Shown here piece by piece: positions 55,922-64,000 of a DNA stretch of 64,000 bases. The notes under the pieces were generated by a model, which saw nothing but the letters and a program-made list of their open reading frames with translations, made no database searches and was not told the origin of the DNA. Every line of letters begins with the position of its first letter. Within the stretch, counting starts at the first letter, position 1. The DNA comes from Ruminococcus sp. AF46-10NS (GTDB lineage Bacteria > Bacillota > Clostridia > Lachnospirales > Lachnospiraceae). Made by a program: the position numbers and the translations under genes. Location of the stretch: positions 1 through 64,000 of the forward strand of contig NZ_QRNF01000019.1 of assembly GCF_003474435.1 (NCBI RefSeq), written 5' to 3'.

Positions 55922-58489
55922 ATGGAACAATATAACGTAACTGGTATGAGCTGTGCAGCCTGCTCTGCCCGGGTAGAAAAAGCCGTATCCAAAGTTCCCG
56001 GTGTTACCAGCTGTTCGGTGAGCCTTCTTACCAACTCCATGGGAGTGGAGGGAAGCGCATCTGCACAGGACATCATAAAGGCAGTGGAAGCGGCAGGCTA
56101 CGGAGCTTCCCTGAAAGGTGCCGCCGGCGAAAAAATTTCCATGTCAGCGGCCGAGGAAGCACTGGAGGATCATGAGACTCCTGTTTTGAAAAGGCGTCTC
56201 ATTGCATCCGTCGGATTCCTGCTTGTTCTGATGTACTTTTCTATGGGACATATGATGTGGGGATGGCCGCTGCCGAAATGGTTTGATGACAATCATGTAG
56301 CCATGGGACTGGTACAGCTGCTTCTTGCAGGAATTATCATGGTGATCAACCAGAAATTCTTTATCAGCGGTTTTAAGAGTCTCTGGCATCGTTCCCCGAA
56401 CATGGATACCCTGGTAGCACTTGGCTCCATGGCATCCTTTGTATGGAGTGTTTATGCACTGTTTGCCATGACGAGAGCACAGGTAGATGGAGATTCTGCA
56501 GCAGTCATGAATTACATGATGGATTTCTATTTTGAATCCGCAGCCATGATCCTGACACTGATCACTGTAGGAAAAATGCTGGAAGCCCGCTCAAAGGGTA
56601 AGACCACCGATGCCCTGAAAAGCCTGATGAAGCTGGCACCGAAAACAGCAGTTGTAGTACGAAACGGGCAGGAACTTAACGTCCCTATTGAACAGGTACA
56701 GAAAGGTGAGATCTTTGTTGTACGTCCGGGTGAGAACATTCCTGTGGATGGTGTGATCCTGGAAGGTACTACCGCAGTCAATGAATCTGCACTGACCGGT
56801 GAGAGTATTCCGGTAGATAAAGAAACCGGAGATATGGTTTCCGCAGCAACAGTCAACCAGTCTGGATTCATTAAATGTGAAGCTACCCGTGTGGGAGAGG
56901 ATACCACACTTTCCCAGATCATAAAAATGGTCAGTGATGCAGCCGCTACAAAAGCTCCCATTGCCAAGATCGCAGACCGTGTTTCCGGAGTGTTCGTTCC
57001 GGCCGTAATTACCATTGCCGTGATTACGACGATCATTTGGCTTCTGGTCGGACAGAGCTTTGGTTATGCGCTGGCAAGAGGCATTTCTGTTCTGGTTATC
57101 AGCTGCCCGTGTGCACTTGGACTTGCAACGCCGGTTGCCATTATGGTAGGAAACGGTATGGGCGCCAAAAACGGAATCCTCTTTAAAACAGCGGTTTCCC
57201 TTGAAGAAGCGGGAAAAGTCCAGATCGTTGCGCTGGATAAAACAGGAACGATCACAAGCGGTCAGCCGGAAGTGACAGATATTCTGCCTGCACAGAGCAT
57301 TACAGAGAAAGAACTTCTCACACTTGCCTGTGCCCTGGAGAAAAAAAGCGAGCATCCCCTTGCAAAAGCTGTTCTGAAAAAAGCCGAGGAAGAGAAGCTG
57401 GTTCCGGAAGAGGTTACCGGATTCCAGGCACTTCCGGGTAACGGTCTTTCAGCAGTGCTTGGAAATGACACGCTGACAGGCGGAAGTATGAAATTTATCA
57501 GCAGCCAGACCCGTGTTCCGTCAGATCTTCAGGCAAAAGCCGAAGCACTTGCGGAACAGGGAAAAACGCCGCTTCTTTTTACCAGAAACGGAAAGCTTCT
57601 GGGAATCATCGCAGTGGCAGATGTGATCAAGGAGGACAGCCCACGTGCGGTAAAAGAGCTTCAGAATATGGGAATCCGTGTGGTGATGCTGACCGGTGAT
57701 AATGAGCGGACAGCAAGAGCTATCGGGGCGCAGGCTGGCGTTGACGATGTGATCGCAGGAGTTCTTCCTGACGGAAAGGAGAGTGTGATCCGTTCTCTGA
57801 AAGAACAGGGAAAGGTTGCCATGGTAGGCGATGGCATTAACGATGCACCTGCACTTACAAGAGCAGATATCGGAATTGCCATCGGAGCGGGAACCGATAT
57901 TGCCATTGATGCGGCAGATGTTGTTCTGATGAAGAGCCGTTTAAGTGATGTTCCGGCTGCAGTTCGTCTGAGCCGTGCCACACTCAGAAATATCCACGAG
58001 AATCTTTTCTGGGCATTTTTCTACAATGTGATCGGTATTCCCCTGGCAGCAGGTGTATGGATCCCGATCTTCGGCTGGACACTGAATCCGATGTTCGGTG
58101 CTGCGGCAATGAGCCTGTCAAGCTTCTGCGTGGTAACCAATGCACTTCGACTGAATCTGTTCAAGGTTCACAGCACAGCCCGTGATAAGGCACTGAAAAA
58201 TCCGGTAACTTTAAACATCAGTCATGATGAAAATAAAGAAGATAAAAAACAGGAAAAGGAGACAAAAACTATGGTAAAAGTAACAGTTAATGTAGAAGGA
58301 ATGATGTGCGGTCACTGTGAGGCACATGTAAACAAAGCAATCCAGGCAGCTTTTGGCGCTGAGGATGTGGTATCTTCCCACGAGAGCGGAACAACCGTAT
58401 TCACTGCACCGGAGAAGGTTGATGAGGCCAGGGTTGAAGAAGTGATCAAAGAAGCCGGCTACGAGTTCAAAGGCATCACACAGGAATAA
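55922..58489 (+). CDS. copA: Cu(I)-exporting P-type ATPase with a C-terminal CopZ-like domain
   Basis: CopA pumps Cu(I) out of the cell. The order is: N-terminal HMA domain (Cys11/Cys14 in GMSCAACS), six or more membrane segments, the translocation motif CPC (395-397), DKTGT phosphorylation site (Asp439), GDGINDAP, then a Lys-rich linker and a second HMA domain (GMMCGHC, from about residue 784). The last 72 codons are preceded by an in-frame ATG and a ribosome site and may also be made as a free chaperone. It is 33 bp from csoR. Confidence 0.95.
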   Translation: MEQYNVTGMSCAACSARVEKAVSKVPGVTSCSVSLLTNSMGVEGSASAQDIIKAVEAAGYGASLKGAAGEKISMSAAEEALEDHETPVLKRRLIASVGFLLVLMYFSMGHMMWGWPLPKWFDDNHVAMGLVQLLLAGIIMVINQKFFISGFKSLWHRSPNMDTLVALGSMASFVWSVYALFAMTRAQVDGDSAAVMNYMMDFYFESAAMILTLITVGKMLEARSKGKTTDALKSLMKLAPKTAVVVRNGQELNVPIEQVQKGEIFVVRPGENIPVDGVILEGTTAVNESALTGESIPVDKETGDMVSAATVNQSGFIKCEATRVGEDTTLSQIIKMVSDAAATKAPIAKIADRVSGVFVPAVITIAVITTIIWLLVGQSFGYALARGISVLVISCPCALGLATPVAIMVGNGMGAKNGILFKTAVSLEEAGKVQIVALDKTGTITSGQPEVTDILPAQSITEKELLTLACALEKKSEHPLAKAVLKKAEEEKLVPEEVTGFQALPGNGLSAVLGNDTLTGGSMKFISSQTRVPSDLQAKAEALAEQGKTPLLFTRNGKLLGIIAVADVIKEDSPRAVKELQNMGIRVVMLTGDNERTARAIGAQAGVDDVIAGVLPDGKESVIRSLKEQGKVAMVGDGINDAPALTRADIGIAIGAGTDIAIDAADVVLMKSRLSDVPAAVRLSRATLRNIHENLFWAFFYNVIGIPLAAGVWIPIFGWTLNPMFGAAAMSLSSFCVVTNALRLNLFKVHSTARDKALKNPVTLNISHDENKEDKKQEKETKTMVKVTVNVEGMMCGHCEAHVNKAIQAAFGAEDVVSSHESGTTVFTAPEKVDEARVEEVIKEAGYEFKGITQE
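58271..58489 (+). CDS. copZ: Possible internal copZ start within copA
   Basis: ATG 58271 (codon 784 of copA) is preceded by AAAAGGAG at a usable distance and gives a 72-residue HMA protein ([20 protein letters not shown]), the exact size of a CopZ chaperone. This is a second product, not a second gene. It is inferred from position alone. Confidence 0.45.
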   Translation: MVKVTVNVEGMMCGHCEAHVNKAIQAAFGAEDVVSSHESGTTVFTAPEKVDEARVEEVIKEAGYEFKGITQE

Positions 58490-58523
58490 GTGAATCCCAA
58501 TCCCTTTTATAAATTTTTTGTAA

Positions 58524-58560
58524 AAAAGCAGCTCTGTGTAAAAAGCAGGGCTGTTTCTTT
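58524..58560 (+). terminator. Terminator of the copper unit
   Basis: CAGCTCTG pairs with CAGGGCTG (one GU), followed by TTTCTTT. Confidence 0.7.
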
Positions 58561-58667
58561 ATGTATAAAAATCCGGTTCCGGAAATATACTAAATCAGAA
58601 AATAACAGGCTGTTAAATAACCCTTTTACATGAAACTCATTGGATGAGAGGAAAGGAAGGATGTTTT

Positions 58668-59135
58668 TTGAAGAAAGAAACCAAAAAGCTGATAACCTGT
58701 ATAGCAGTGCCGTTAGCTACAGGTGCAGTTTCGGGATTTTTTACAAGAAATGGAATGAAGGTATTTGCCAGGCTTGACAAACCACCTTTATCTCCGCCGG
58801 GATGGTTGTTCCCTATTGTGTGGACGATCTTGTTTATCATGATGGGAACTGCATCCTGGCTGGTCGCGTCCAGACCGGAAAGCAAAGCCAGAAACCAGGC
58901 ACTTACTTTATATGGGATTCAGCTTGCGGTAAACTTTTTATGGCCGTTTTTCTTTTTTGGTGCCGGCTGGTATACATTTGCCCTGTTGTGGCTGCTTCTT
59001 CTGTGGGGACTGGTATATTGGTGTATTTGTGTATTTGCAGGATTTTCCAAAAAAGCTGTCTATCTGATGATTCCGTATATTATATGGCTGACGTTTGCCG
59101 GATATCTGAATCTTTTTATTGCACTGTGGAATTAG
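58668..59135 (+). CDS. tspO: TspO/MBR family protein
   Basis: TspO proteins are five-helix membrane proteins that bind porphyrins. The 155-residue protein has five hydrophobic segments and the family marks KPPLSPPGWLFPIVWT and WPFFFF. TTG 58668 follows AGGAAGGATG; an upstream ATG at 58644 would lie before the ribosome site. Its role in anaerobes is not clear. Confidence 0.88.
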   Translation: MKKETKKLITCIAVPLATGAVSGFFTRNGMKVFARLDKPPLSPPGWLFPIVWTILFIMMGTASWLVASRPESKARNQALTLYGIQLAVNFLWPFFFFGAGWYTFALLWLLLLWGLVYWCICVFAGFSKKAVYLMIPYIIWLTFAGYLNLFIALWN

Positions 59136-59214
59136 AAAAAACAGAAATCTTTTATAAATATGGCTAATATCCTTATGATTTATTTTGAAAAAGACGAAAT
59201 ATCCTCTGAATTAA

Positions 59215-59244
59215 TTGTTATTTTTCTGTGCCGTATGCTATACT
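59215..59244 (+). promoter_or_regulatory. Promoter of the PurF-like gene
   Basis: TTGTTA (59215-59220), 18 bp, TATACT (59239-59244). Confidence 0.6.
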
Positions 59245-59311
59245 GAAAAACGATTATGGATGTACGAAAAATAAAGAATCGTTAAACTATGGAAGCAGAG
59301 AGGAGCACATT

Positions 59312-60724
59312 ATGAGCGGATTTTTTGGAGTAGCATCAAAAGAAGACTGCGTACTGGAACTTTTTTACGGAGTGGATTATCATTCCCATTTGGGAACTCG
59401 TCGCGGCGGTATGGCGGTTTATGGTGAACATGGATTTGACCGTGCCATCCACAACATTGAGAACACGCCTTTCCGTACAAAATTTGACGGGGATGTAGGT
59501 TCCATGAAAGGTAACATGGGAATTGGATGTATTTCCGATTATGAGCCACAGCCACTTCTGTTCAGTTCCAGAATCGGAAGTTTTGCCCTTACCTTTGTGG
59601 GAAAGGTCAACAATTATGACGAACTTCTGCAACGGTTATATGATACCACCAAGGTACATTTTCAGGAAATGACAAATGGAACAGTCAATGTGACAGAGCT
59701 GATTGCAGCCCTTATCTGTGAAAAAGACAATTTCGTGGAGGGTATCCAGTATGTACAGGAGCTGATTGATGGTTCCATGACACTACTTCTTATGACAAAA
59801 GACGGAATCTATGCAGCCCGTGACAAGATGGGCCGTACTCCGTTAGAGATCGGTCATAAAGAAGGCTCCTACTGTCTGTCTTTTGAAAGCCATGCCTATA
59901 TCAACCTGGGATATGAAGACTATAAGGAACTTGGACCTGGAGAAATTGTATTTGTCACGGCAGATGGTGTAAAAACTCTGGTAGAGCCTGGAAAGAAAAT
60001 GAAGATCTGTTCCTTCCTCTGGGTTTACTATGGATATCCGACAGCTTCTTATGAAGGCGTCAATGTAGAAGAAATGCGCTACCGCTGTGGAAGCATGCTT
60101 GCAAAAAGAGATGGCGATTCTGTTCATCCGGATATTGTAGCCGGTGTTCCGGATTCCGGTATCGCTCATGCTATCGGTTATGCTAATGAATCCGGAATTC
60201 CTTACGCAAGACCGTTTATCAAATATACACCGACCTGGCCAAGATCCTTCATGCCCACCAATCAGAACCAGCGTAATCTGATCGCCAAGATGAAGCTGAT
60301 CCCTGTACGTGCCCTGATCAAGGATAAGAAACTTCTTCTCATTGATGATTCTATTGTACGTGGAACCCAGCTCCGTGAAACAACCGAGTTTCTGTACCGA
60401 AGCGGTGCAAAAGAAGTTCATGTTCGTCCTGCCTGCCCACCGATCATGTACGGGTGTAAATATTTAAACTTCTCCCGTTCCAAATCCGAGATGGAACTGA
60501 TTGCCCGTCAGGTCATCGAGAAAAGAGAGGGTCCCAACTGTCCGCAGGAAATTCTGGATGAATATGCAGATCCGCGTACAGAAAAATACGAGCAGATGGT
60601 ACAGGATATCTGCAAGATGCAGAACTTTACCACTCTTCGCTATCACAGGCTGGATGATCTTCTGGAATCTATCGGGATTGATCCGTGTAATGTATGTACA
60701 TACTGCTTTAACGGCAAAGAATAA
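59312..60724 (+). CDS. PurF-like amidophosphoribosyltransferase paralogue lacking the Cys nucleophile
   Basis: The 470-residue protein has the full PurF layout: a glutaminase-like N-terminal domain and a PRT domain with LLLIDDSIVRGTQLR. The start is MSGFFGVAS, so the residue that is Cys1 in PurF (CGVFG) is Ser; there is no propeptide. Yet the Fe-S cluster Cys are kept: Cys233, Cys382, Cys462 and Cys465, plus extra Cys375 and Cys459. It is thus a PurF paralogue unlikely to use Gln as nitrogen donor. ATG 59312 has AGAGAGGAG before it. No other pur gene is nearby. Confidence 0.85.
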   Translation: MSGFFGVASKEDCVLELFYGVDYHSHLGTRRGGMAVYGEHGFDRAIHNIENTPFRTKFDGDVGSMKGNMGIGCISDYEPQPLLFSSRIGSFALTFVGKVNNYDELLQRLYDTTKVHFQEMTNGTVNVTELIAALICEKDNFVEGIQYVQELIDGSMTLLLMTKDGIYAARDKMGRTPLEIGHKEGSYCLSFESHAYINLGYEDYKELGPGEIVFVTADGVKTLVEPGKKMKICSFLWVYYGYPTASYEGVNVEEMRYRCGSMLAKRDGDSVHPDIVAGVPDSGIAHAIGYANESGIPYARPFIKYTPTWPRSFMPTNQNQRNLIAKMKLIPVRALIKDKKLLLIDDSIVRGTQLRETTEFLYRSGAKEVHVRPACPPIMYGCKYLNFSRSKSEMELIARQVIEKREGPNCPQEILDEYADPRTEKYEQMVQDICKMQNFTTLRYHRLDDLLESIGIDPCNVCTYCFNGKE

Positions 60725-60817
60725 ATCTGGGGATGTAATAGCTTTACGAAGTGGTCGCTAACTCACCGTTGCATTTCATGCCTTGACAGACTATAATAGC
60801 ATTATAAAAAAATAAGA

Positions 60818-60853
60818 TGCGGATATGTCCCAGAGACATATCCGTGTTTTTGT
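60818..60853 (+). terminator. Terminator of the PurF-like gene
   Basis: CGGATATGTC pairs with GACATATCCG, followed by TGTTTTTGTT. Confidence 0.85.
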
Positions 60854-60884
60854 TAGAGTATACAAAACAGGGAGTATAAAAGAA

Positions 60885-61541
60885 ATGACTTACCCGATAA
60901 ATGCTGTTATTTTTGACATAGACGGAGTGCTTCTGGATTCTCTTTTTATCTGGAAGGAGCTTGGAAGAAGATTTATTGTAAAACATGGATATACACCTGT
61001 TCCGGATATGGATGAGATCCTTTTTTCTATGAGTATGGAACAGGGAGCTGCCTGGCTGAAAGATACATTTTCTCTTGAAAATTCAGAAGAAGAGATTATA
61101 CAGGAACTGGAAACCAGAATACAGACCTTTTATTTCGAAGAAGTGAAAGCCAAACCAGGTGCAGAGGCACTTTTGCAGAGAATAAATAAGCTGGGAATTC
61201 CGGCAGTGGCAGCTACATCCAGTCCCAGAGAGCATGTAAGAAAAGCACTGGAGCGGAATCATCTGCTTCCTTATCTGAAAGAGATCTATACGACAAGCGA
61301 GATCGGAGAGAGCAAATATTCTCCGAAAATTTATCTCACAGCGGCAAAGTCTCTGAATTCCAGTCCCAATGGAACGCTTGTTGTGGAAGATTCCCTGTAT
61401 GCTTTGATTACAGCCCGAGATGCAGGTTTTCAGACAGCAGGAATTTTCGATCCTTTCGGAGAACCGGATCAGGAACAGCTGAAAAAAAAGGCAGATATTT
61501 ACTGCAGGTCTTTAAATGAACTTTTAAAATATATGGAATAG
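60885..61541 (+). CDS. HAD-family hydrolase (beta-phosphoglucomutase-like)
   Basis: The 218-residue protein has the HAD nucleophile motif FDIDGVLLDS, motif II ATSSPREH, a Lys-containing region KYSPKIYLTAA and motif IV VVEDSLYAL. The cap domain is of the phosphoglucomutase type. It is a phosphatase or mutase; the substrate cannot be named. The ATG at 60885 is used because upstream in-frame codons lie in the terminator stem. Confidence 0.85.
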   Translation: MTYPINAVIFDIDGVLLDSLFIWKELGRRFIVKHGYTPVPDMDEILFSMSMEQGAAWLKDTFSLENSEEEIIQELETRIQTFYFEEVKAKPGAEALLQRINKLGIPAVAATSSPREHVRKALERNHLLPYLKEIYTTSEIGESKYSPKIYLTAAKSLNSSPNGTLVVEDSLYALITARDAGFQTAGIFDPFGEPDQEQLKKKADIYCRSLNELLKYME

Positions 61542-61569
61542 ATTTTACGGAAAACGGAGGATAATACAT

Positions 61570-62373
61570 ATGAAAACAGCATTAACCATAGCAGGCAGCG
61601 ATTCCAGCGGAGGAGCAGGTATCCAGGCTGATATCAAAACCATGATGGCAAACGGTGTCTATGCAATGAGTGCTATCACAGCACTGACAGCACAGAATAC
61701 AACCGGTGTTGCAGCGATCCAGAATGCAACAGCTGAATTTCTCAGTCAGGAACTGGATTCTGTTTTTAACGATATTTTTCCGGACGCAGTAAAGATCGGA
61801 ATGGTTTCGGAAAGTGACCTGATCCAGGTGATCGCCGGGAAACTTCGCCGATATAAGGCAAAAAACATCGTAGTTGACCCGGTTATGGTGGCAACCAGCG
61901 GTGCAAGACTGATCAGCGAGGCAGCAGTCGATGTTCTGAAAAATGAACTCTTTCCTCTGGCCGATCTTCTGACTCCGAACATTCCGGAGACGGAGGTACT
62001 GACCGGAATGCAGATCACAACTGCAGAAGCTATGATCGAAGCAGCCCGCCAGGTATCTGAAAGGTATCACTGTGCAGTTCTTTGCAAAGGTGGACATCAG
62101 CTTAACGATGCCAATGATCTTCTCTATGAAAATGGAACTTACCAGTGGTTTGAAGGAAAACGGATTGATAATCCTAACACTCATGGAACAGGATGTACTC
62201 TTTCCTCAGCCATTGCTTCCAATCTTGCCAAAGGCTTCTCCATGGAGGAATCCGTAAACCGCGCAAAAGATTACATCTCAGGTGCCCTCGCAGCCATGCT
62301 TGACCTTGGAAAAGGCAGCGGACCTATGGATCATGGCTTTGCAATAAAAAATAACTTCACAGAGGAGGCTTAA
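61570..62373 (+). CDS. thiD: Hydroxymethylpyrimidine/phosphomethylpyrimidine kinase
   Basis: ThiD phosphorylates HMP twice in thiamin synthesis. The 267-residue protein has the ribokinase-like start TIAGSDSSGGAGIQAD, VVDPVMVATSG, and the ATP/anion motif NTHGTGCTLSSAIAS. There is no TPP riboswitch in front of it. A pyridoxal kinase role is possible, since these families overlap. Confidence 0.88.
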   Translation: MKTALTIAGSDSSGGAGIQADIKTMMANGVYAMSAITALTAQNTTGVAAIQNATAEFLSQELDSVFNDIFPDAVKIGMVSESDLIQVIAGKLRRYKAKNIVVDPVMVATSGARLISEAAVDVLKNELFPLADLLTPNIPETEVLTGMQITTAEAMIEAARQVSERYHCAVLCKGGHQLNDANDLLYENGTYQWFEGKRIDNPNTHGTGCTLSSAIASNLAKGFSMEESVNRAKDYISGALAAMLDLGKGSGPMDHGFAIKNNFTEEA

Positions 62374-62378
62374 AACTT

Positions 62379-64000
62379 ATGACAGTTACAGAACGGATCG
62401 CAGCTCTTCGGAAGCTGATGAAAGAGAAGGGAATTGATGCATATCTGGTTCCAACCGATGATTTCCACGGTTCCGAATATGTAGGCGACTATTTTAAATG
62501 CAGAAAATATATTACTGGTTTTACAGGATCAGCGGGAACTGCAGTGATCATGCAGGATATGGCAGGTCTCTGGACAGATGGAAGATACTTTATTCAGGCA
62601 GCGCAGCAATTAGAGGGAACACCCGTCACACTTTTTAAGATGGGAGAACCAGATGTTCCAACCATCCATAAATTTCTGGAAAAAAATCTGAAAGAAGGGA
62701 TGTGCCTTGGTTTTGACGGCCGTACAGTCAGCGGAGAAGAAGCGGACCAGCTGAAAAAGATCCTCCAGAAAAAACAGATACGTTTTTCTGTAAATGAGGA
62801 TCTGATCGGAGCGATTTGGCAGGATCGTCCTGCACTTTCCTGCGAGCCGGTGATGGAGCTTGATGTGAAATGGGCAGGGAAATCCAGAGCAGACAAGATC
62901 CAGGAGATTCGTACTAAATTAAAAGAAAAAGGCGCATCTCTCTTTGTACTCACTTCCTTGGATGATATCGCATGGCTTCTGAACATTCGCGGAAACGATA
63001 TTCACTGCTGCCCGGTAGTCCTTTCCTATCTTGTACTGGATGAGAAAGAGATCCGCCTTTTTGCCAATGAGAAAGCTTTTCCGGATTCTGTAAAAGAAGC
63101 TCTGGCCGCAGATGGTGTTACCATCTATCCATATGATGATATTTACACTTATGTACAGACGATCCCTGAAGAGAAAAAAGTGTATCTTTCAAAAAGCAAT
63201 GTAAACAGCCGTCTGGTCAGCAACATTCCGGATGGAGTAACGATCCTGAACGGCGAAAATCTGACTCTTCTTCCAAAAGCCATCAAAAATGAAACGGAAG
63301 TCCAGAATGAAAAGACAGCCCACATCAAAGACGGCGTAGCAATGGTGAAATTCATCCACTGGCTGAAAAAGAATGTGGGAAAGCAGGAGATAACAGAACT
63401 TTCTACAGCGGATAAACTCTATGAATTCCGTTCCATGCAGGAGAATTTCCAGGGGAACAGCTTTGATCCCATCATTGCCTACGGTGCACATGGAGCCATT
63501 GTCCATTACAGTGCAACAGAAGAAACCAGTATCCCACTGGAGCCAAAAGGACTGGTTCTGATGGATACCGGCGGACATTATCTTGAAGGAACTACAGATA
63601 TCACTCGTACCGTTGTACTTGGCCCGGTTACTGAAAAAGAAAAAAAATATTTCACAGCAGTACTTCGTGGGCATCTGAATCTGGCAGCCGCAAAATTCCG
63701 CTATGGCTGTACCGGACTGAATCTGGATGCTCTGGCAAGAGGACCACTCTGGGCTATGGGAGAGGATTATAATCACGGAACCGGTCATGGTGTAGGATAT
63801 CTTCTGAACGTACACGAAGGCCCGCAGAGCTTCCGCTGGAAAAATCTTGCAGACCATCCAGCACCTGTACTGGAAGAAGGCATGATCACTTCCGATGAAC
63901 CAGGCTACTACGCAGAAAATGAATTCGGAATCCGCCACGAAAACCTGATCGTATGCAAAAAAGCGGAAAAAACAGCTTATGGCCAGTTTATGAAATTCGA
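62379..64000 (+). CDS. Xaa-Pro aminopeptidase (M24, aminopeptidase P), 3' end outside the window
   Basis: The frame opens at ATG 62379, 5 bp past thiD, and stays open to the end of the window (about 540 codons). Two N-terminal creatinase-like domains are followed by the M24 domain with all five metal ligands visible: LMDTGGHYLEGTTDITRT (two Asp), HGTGHGVGY (His), SDEPGYY (Glu) and GIRHENLI (Glu). It belongs to the long form of about 595 residues, so some 50 residues are missing. It removes an N-terminal residue before proline. Confidence 0.93.
   Translation, partial: MTVTERIAALRKLMKEKGIDAYLVPTDDFHGSEYVGDYFKCRKYITGFTGSAGTAVIMQDMAGLWTDGRYFIQAAQQLEGTPVTLFKMGEPDVPTIHKFLEKNLKEGMCLGFDGRTVSGEEADQLKKILQKKQIRFSVNEDLIGAIWQDRPALSCEPVMELDVKWAGKSRADKIQEIRTKLKEKGASLFVLTSLDDIAWLLNIRGNDIHCCPVVLSYLVLDEKEIRLFANEKAFPDSVKEALAADGVTIYPYDDIYTYVQTIPEEKKVYLSKSNVNSRLVSNIPDGVTILNGENLTLLPKAIKNETEVQNEKTAHIKDGVAMVKFIHWLKKNVGKQEITELSTADKLYEFRSMQENFQGNSFDPIIAYGAHGAIVHYSATEETSIPLEPKGLVLMDTGGHYLEGTTDITRTVVLGPVTEKEKKYFTAVLRGHLNLAAAKFRYGCTGLNLDALARGPLWAMGEDYNHGTGHGVGYLLNVHEGPQSFRWKNLADHPAPVLEEGMITSDEPGYYAENEFGIRHENLIVCKKAEKTAYGQFMKF

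Noticed and set aside
60783..60811. TTGACA at 60783 as a promoter of the HAD-thiD genes
   Set aside because: No -10 lies at a normal distance; the TATAAA nearby gives a 14-bp spacer.
60825..60884. A longer N-terminus for the HAD hydrolase
   Set aside because: The extra codons lie in the stem of the preceding terminator and the HAD motif begins just after ATG 60885.

Overview
The window looks like a chromosomal segment of an anaerobic, spore-forming Firmicute of the family Lachnospiraceae, probably close to Blautia. This rests on low-to-moderate GC, strong AGGAGG ribosome sites and TTGACA/TATAAT promoters. It also rests on gene content (GerW/YtfJ, YlbJ, an alpha/beta SASP, RecU, a SleB-type hydrolase, a tyrosine T-box, cobalamin and THF riboswitches) and on conserved gene orders (DUF2953-gerW; rpmB-asp23-fakA-recG; rsmD-coaD-ylbJ). 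The genus is an inference. I see no rRNA, tRNA, insertion sequence, prophage or CRISPR array.

Layout: 1-11.9 kb holds sporulation and housekeeping genes (gerW, rpmB, asp23, fakA-like, recG, a Lys/Ala-rich protein, a GDSL hydrolase, an SASP, a nuclease, mgsA-rsmD-coaD, ylbJ). 12-19.2 kb has a dipeptidase, a (p)ppGpp synthetase, a YgiQ radical-SAM protein, a pseudouridine synthase, signal peptidase I and recU. 19.2-24.4 kb is a histidine operon (hisZ-G-D-B, a HisF-like domain, hisIE). 24.4-33 kb carries two cobalamin riboswitches in tandem: one controls an orphan secreted binding protein, the other a Nik/Opp-type ABC transporter with a MATE exporter as the last gene of the operon. 33-37.8 kb has a Na+/solute symporter and a convergent folate operon (folE-HD-folP-folBK) behind a THF riboswitch. 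37.9-43 kb has small lineage-type genes, a Cys-rich protein, a wall hydrolase, a membrane MutS-like ATPase and RNase HI. 43-51 kb has T-box-tyrS, alaS, rpsU, cls and miaB. 51-58.5 kb has a transporter/URO-D-like operon with a divergent PucR-type regulator, then a csoR-copA copper unit. 58.6-64 kb has tspO, a PurF-like paralogue, a HAD hydrolase, thiD and a truncated Xaa-Pro aminopeptidase.

A feature that affects the whole annotation: nine genes, including alaS, tyrS and rpsU, are broken by single-base deletions (13 in total), nearly all explicable as loss from a short homopolymer. The protein resumes exactly in the next frame each time. Such lesions in indispensable genes point to uncorrected sequencing errors rather than decay, so broken genes are given as full-span CDSs with the break marked.

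Most interesting biology: the B12-riboswitch transport locus, a PurF paralogue without the Cys nucleophile but with all Fe-S cysteines, a HisF-like domain whose catalytic Asp position is Tyr, and a copA whose last 72 codons could be translated separately as a CopZ chaperone.
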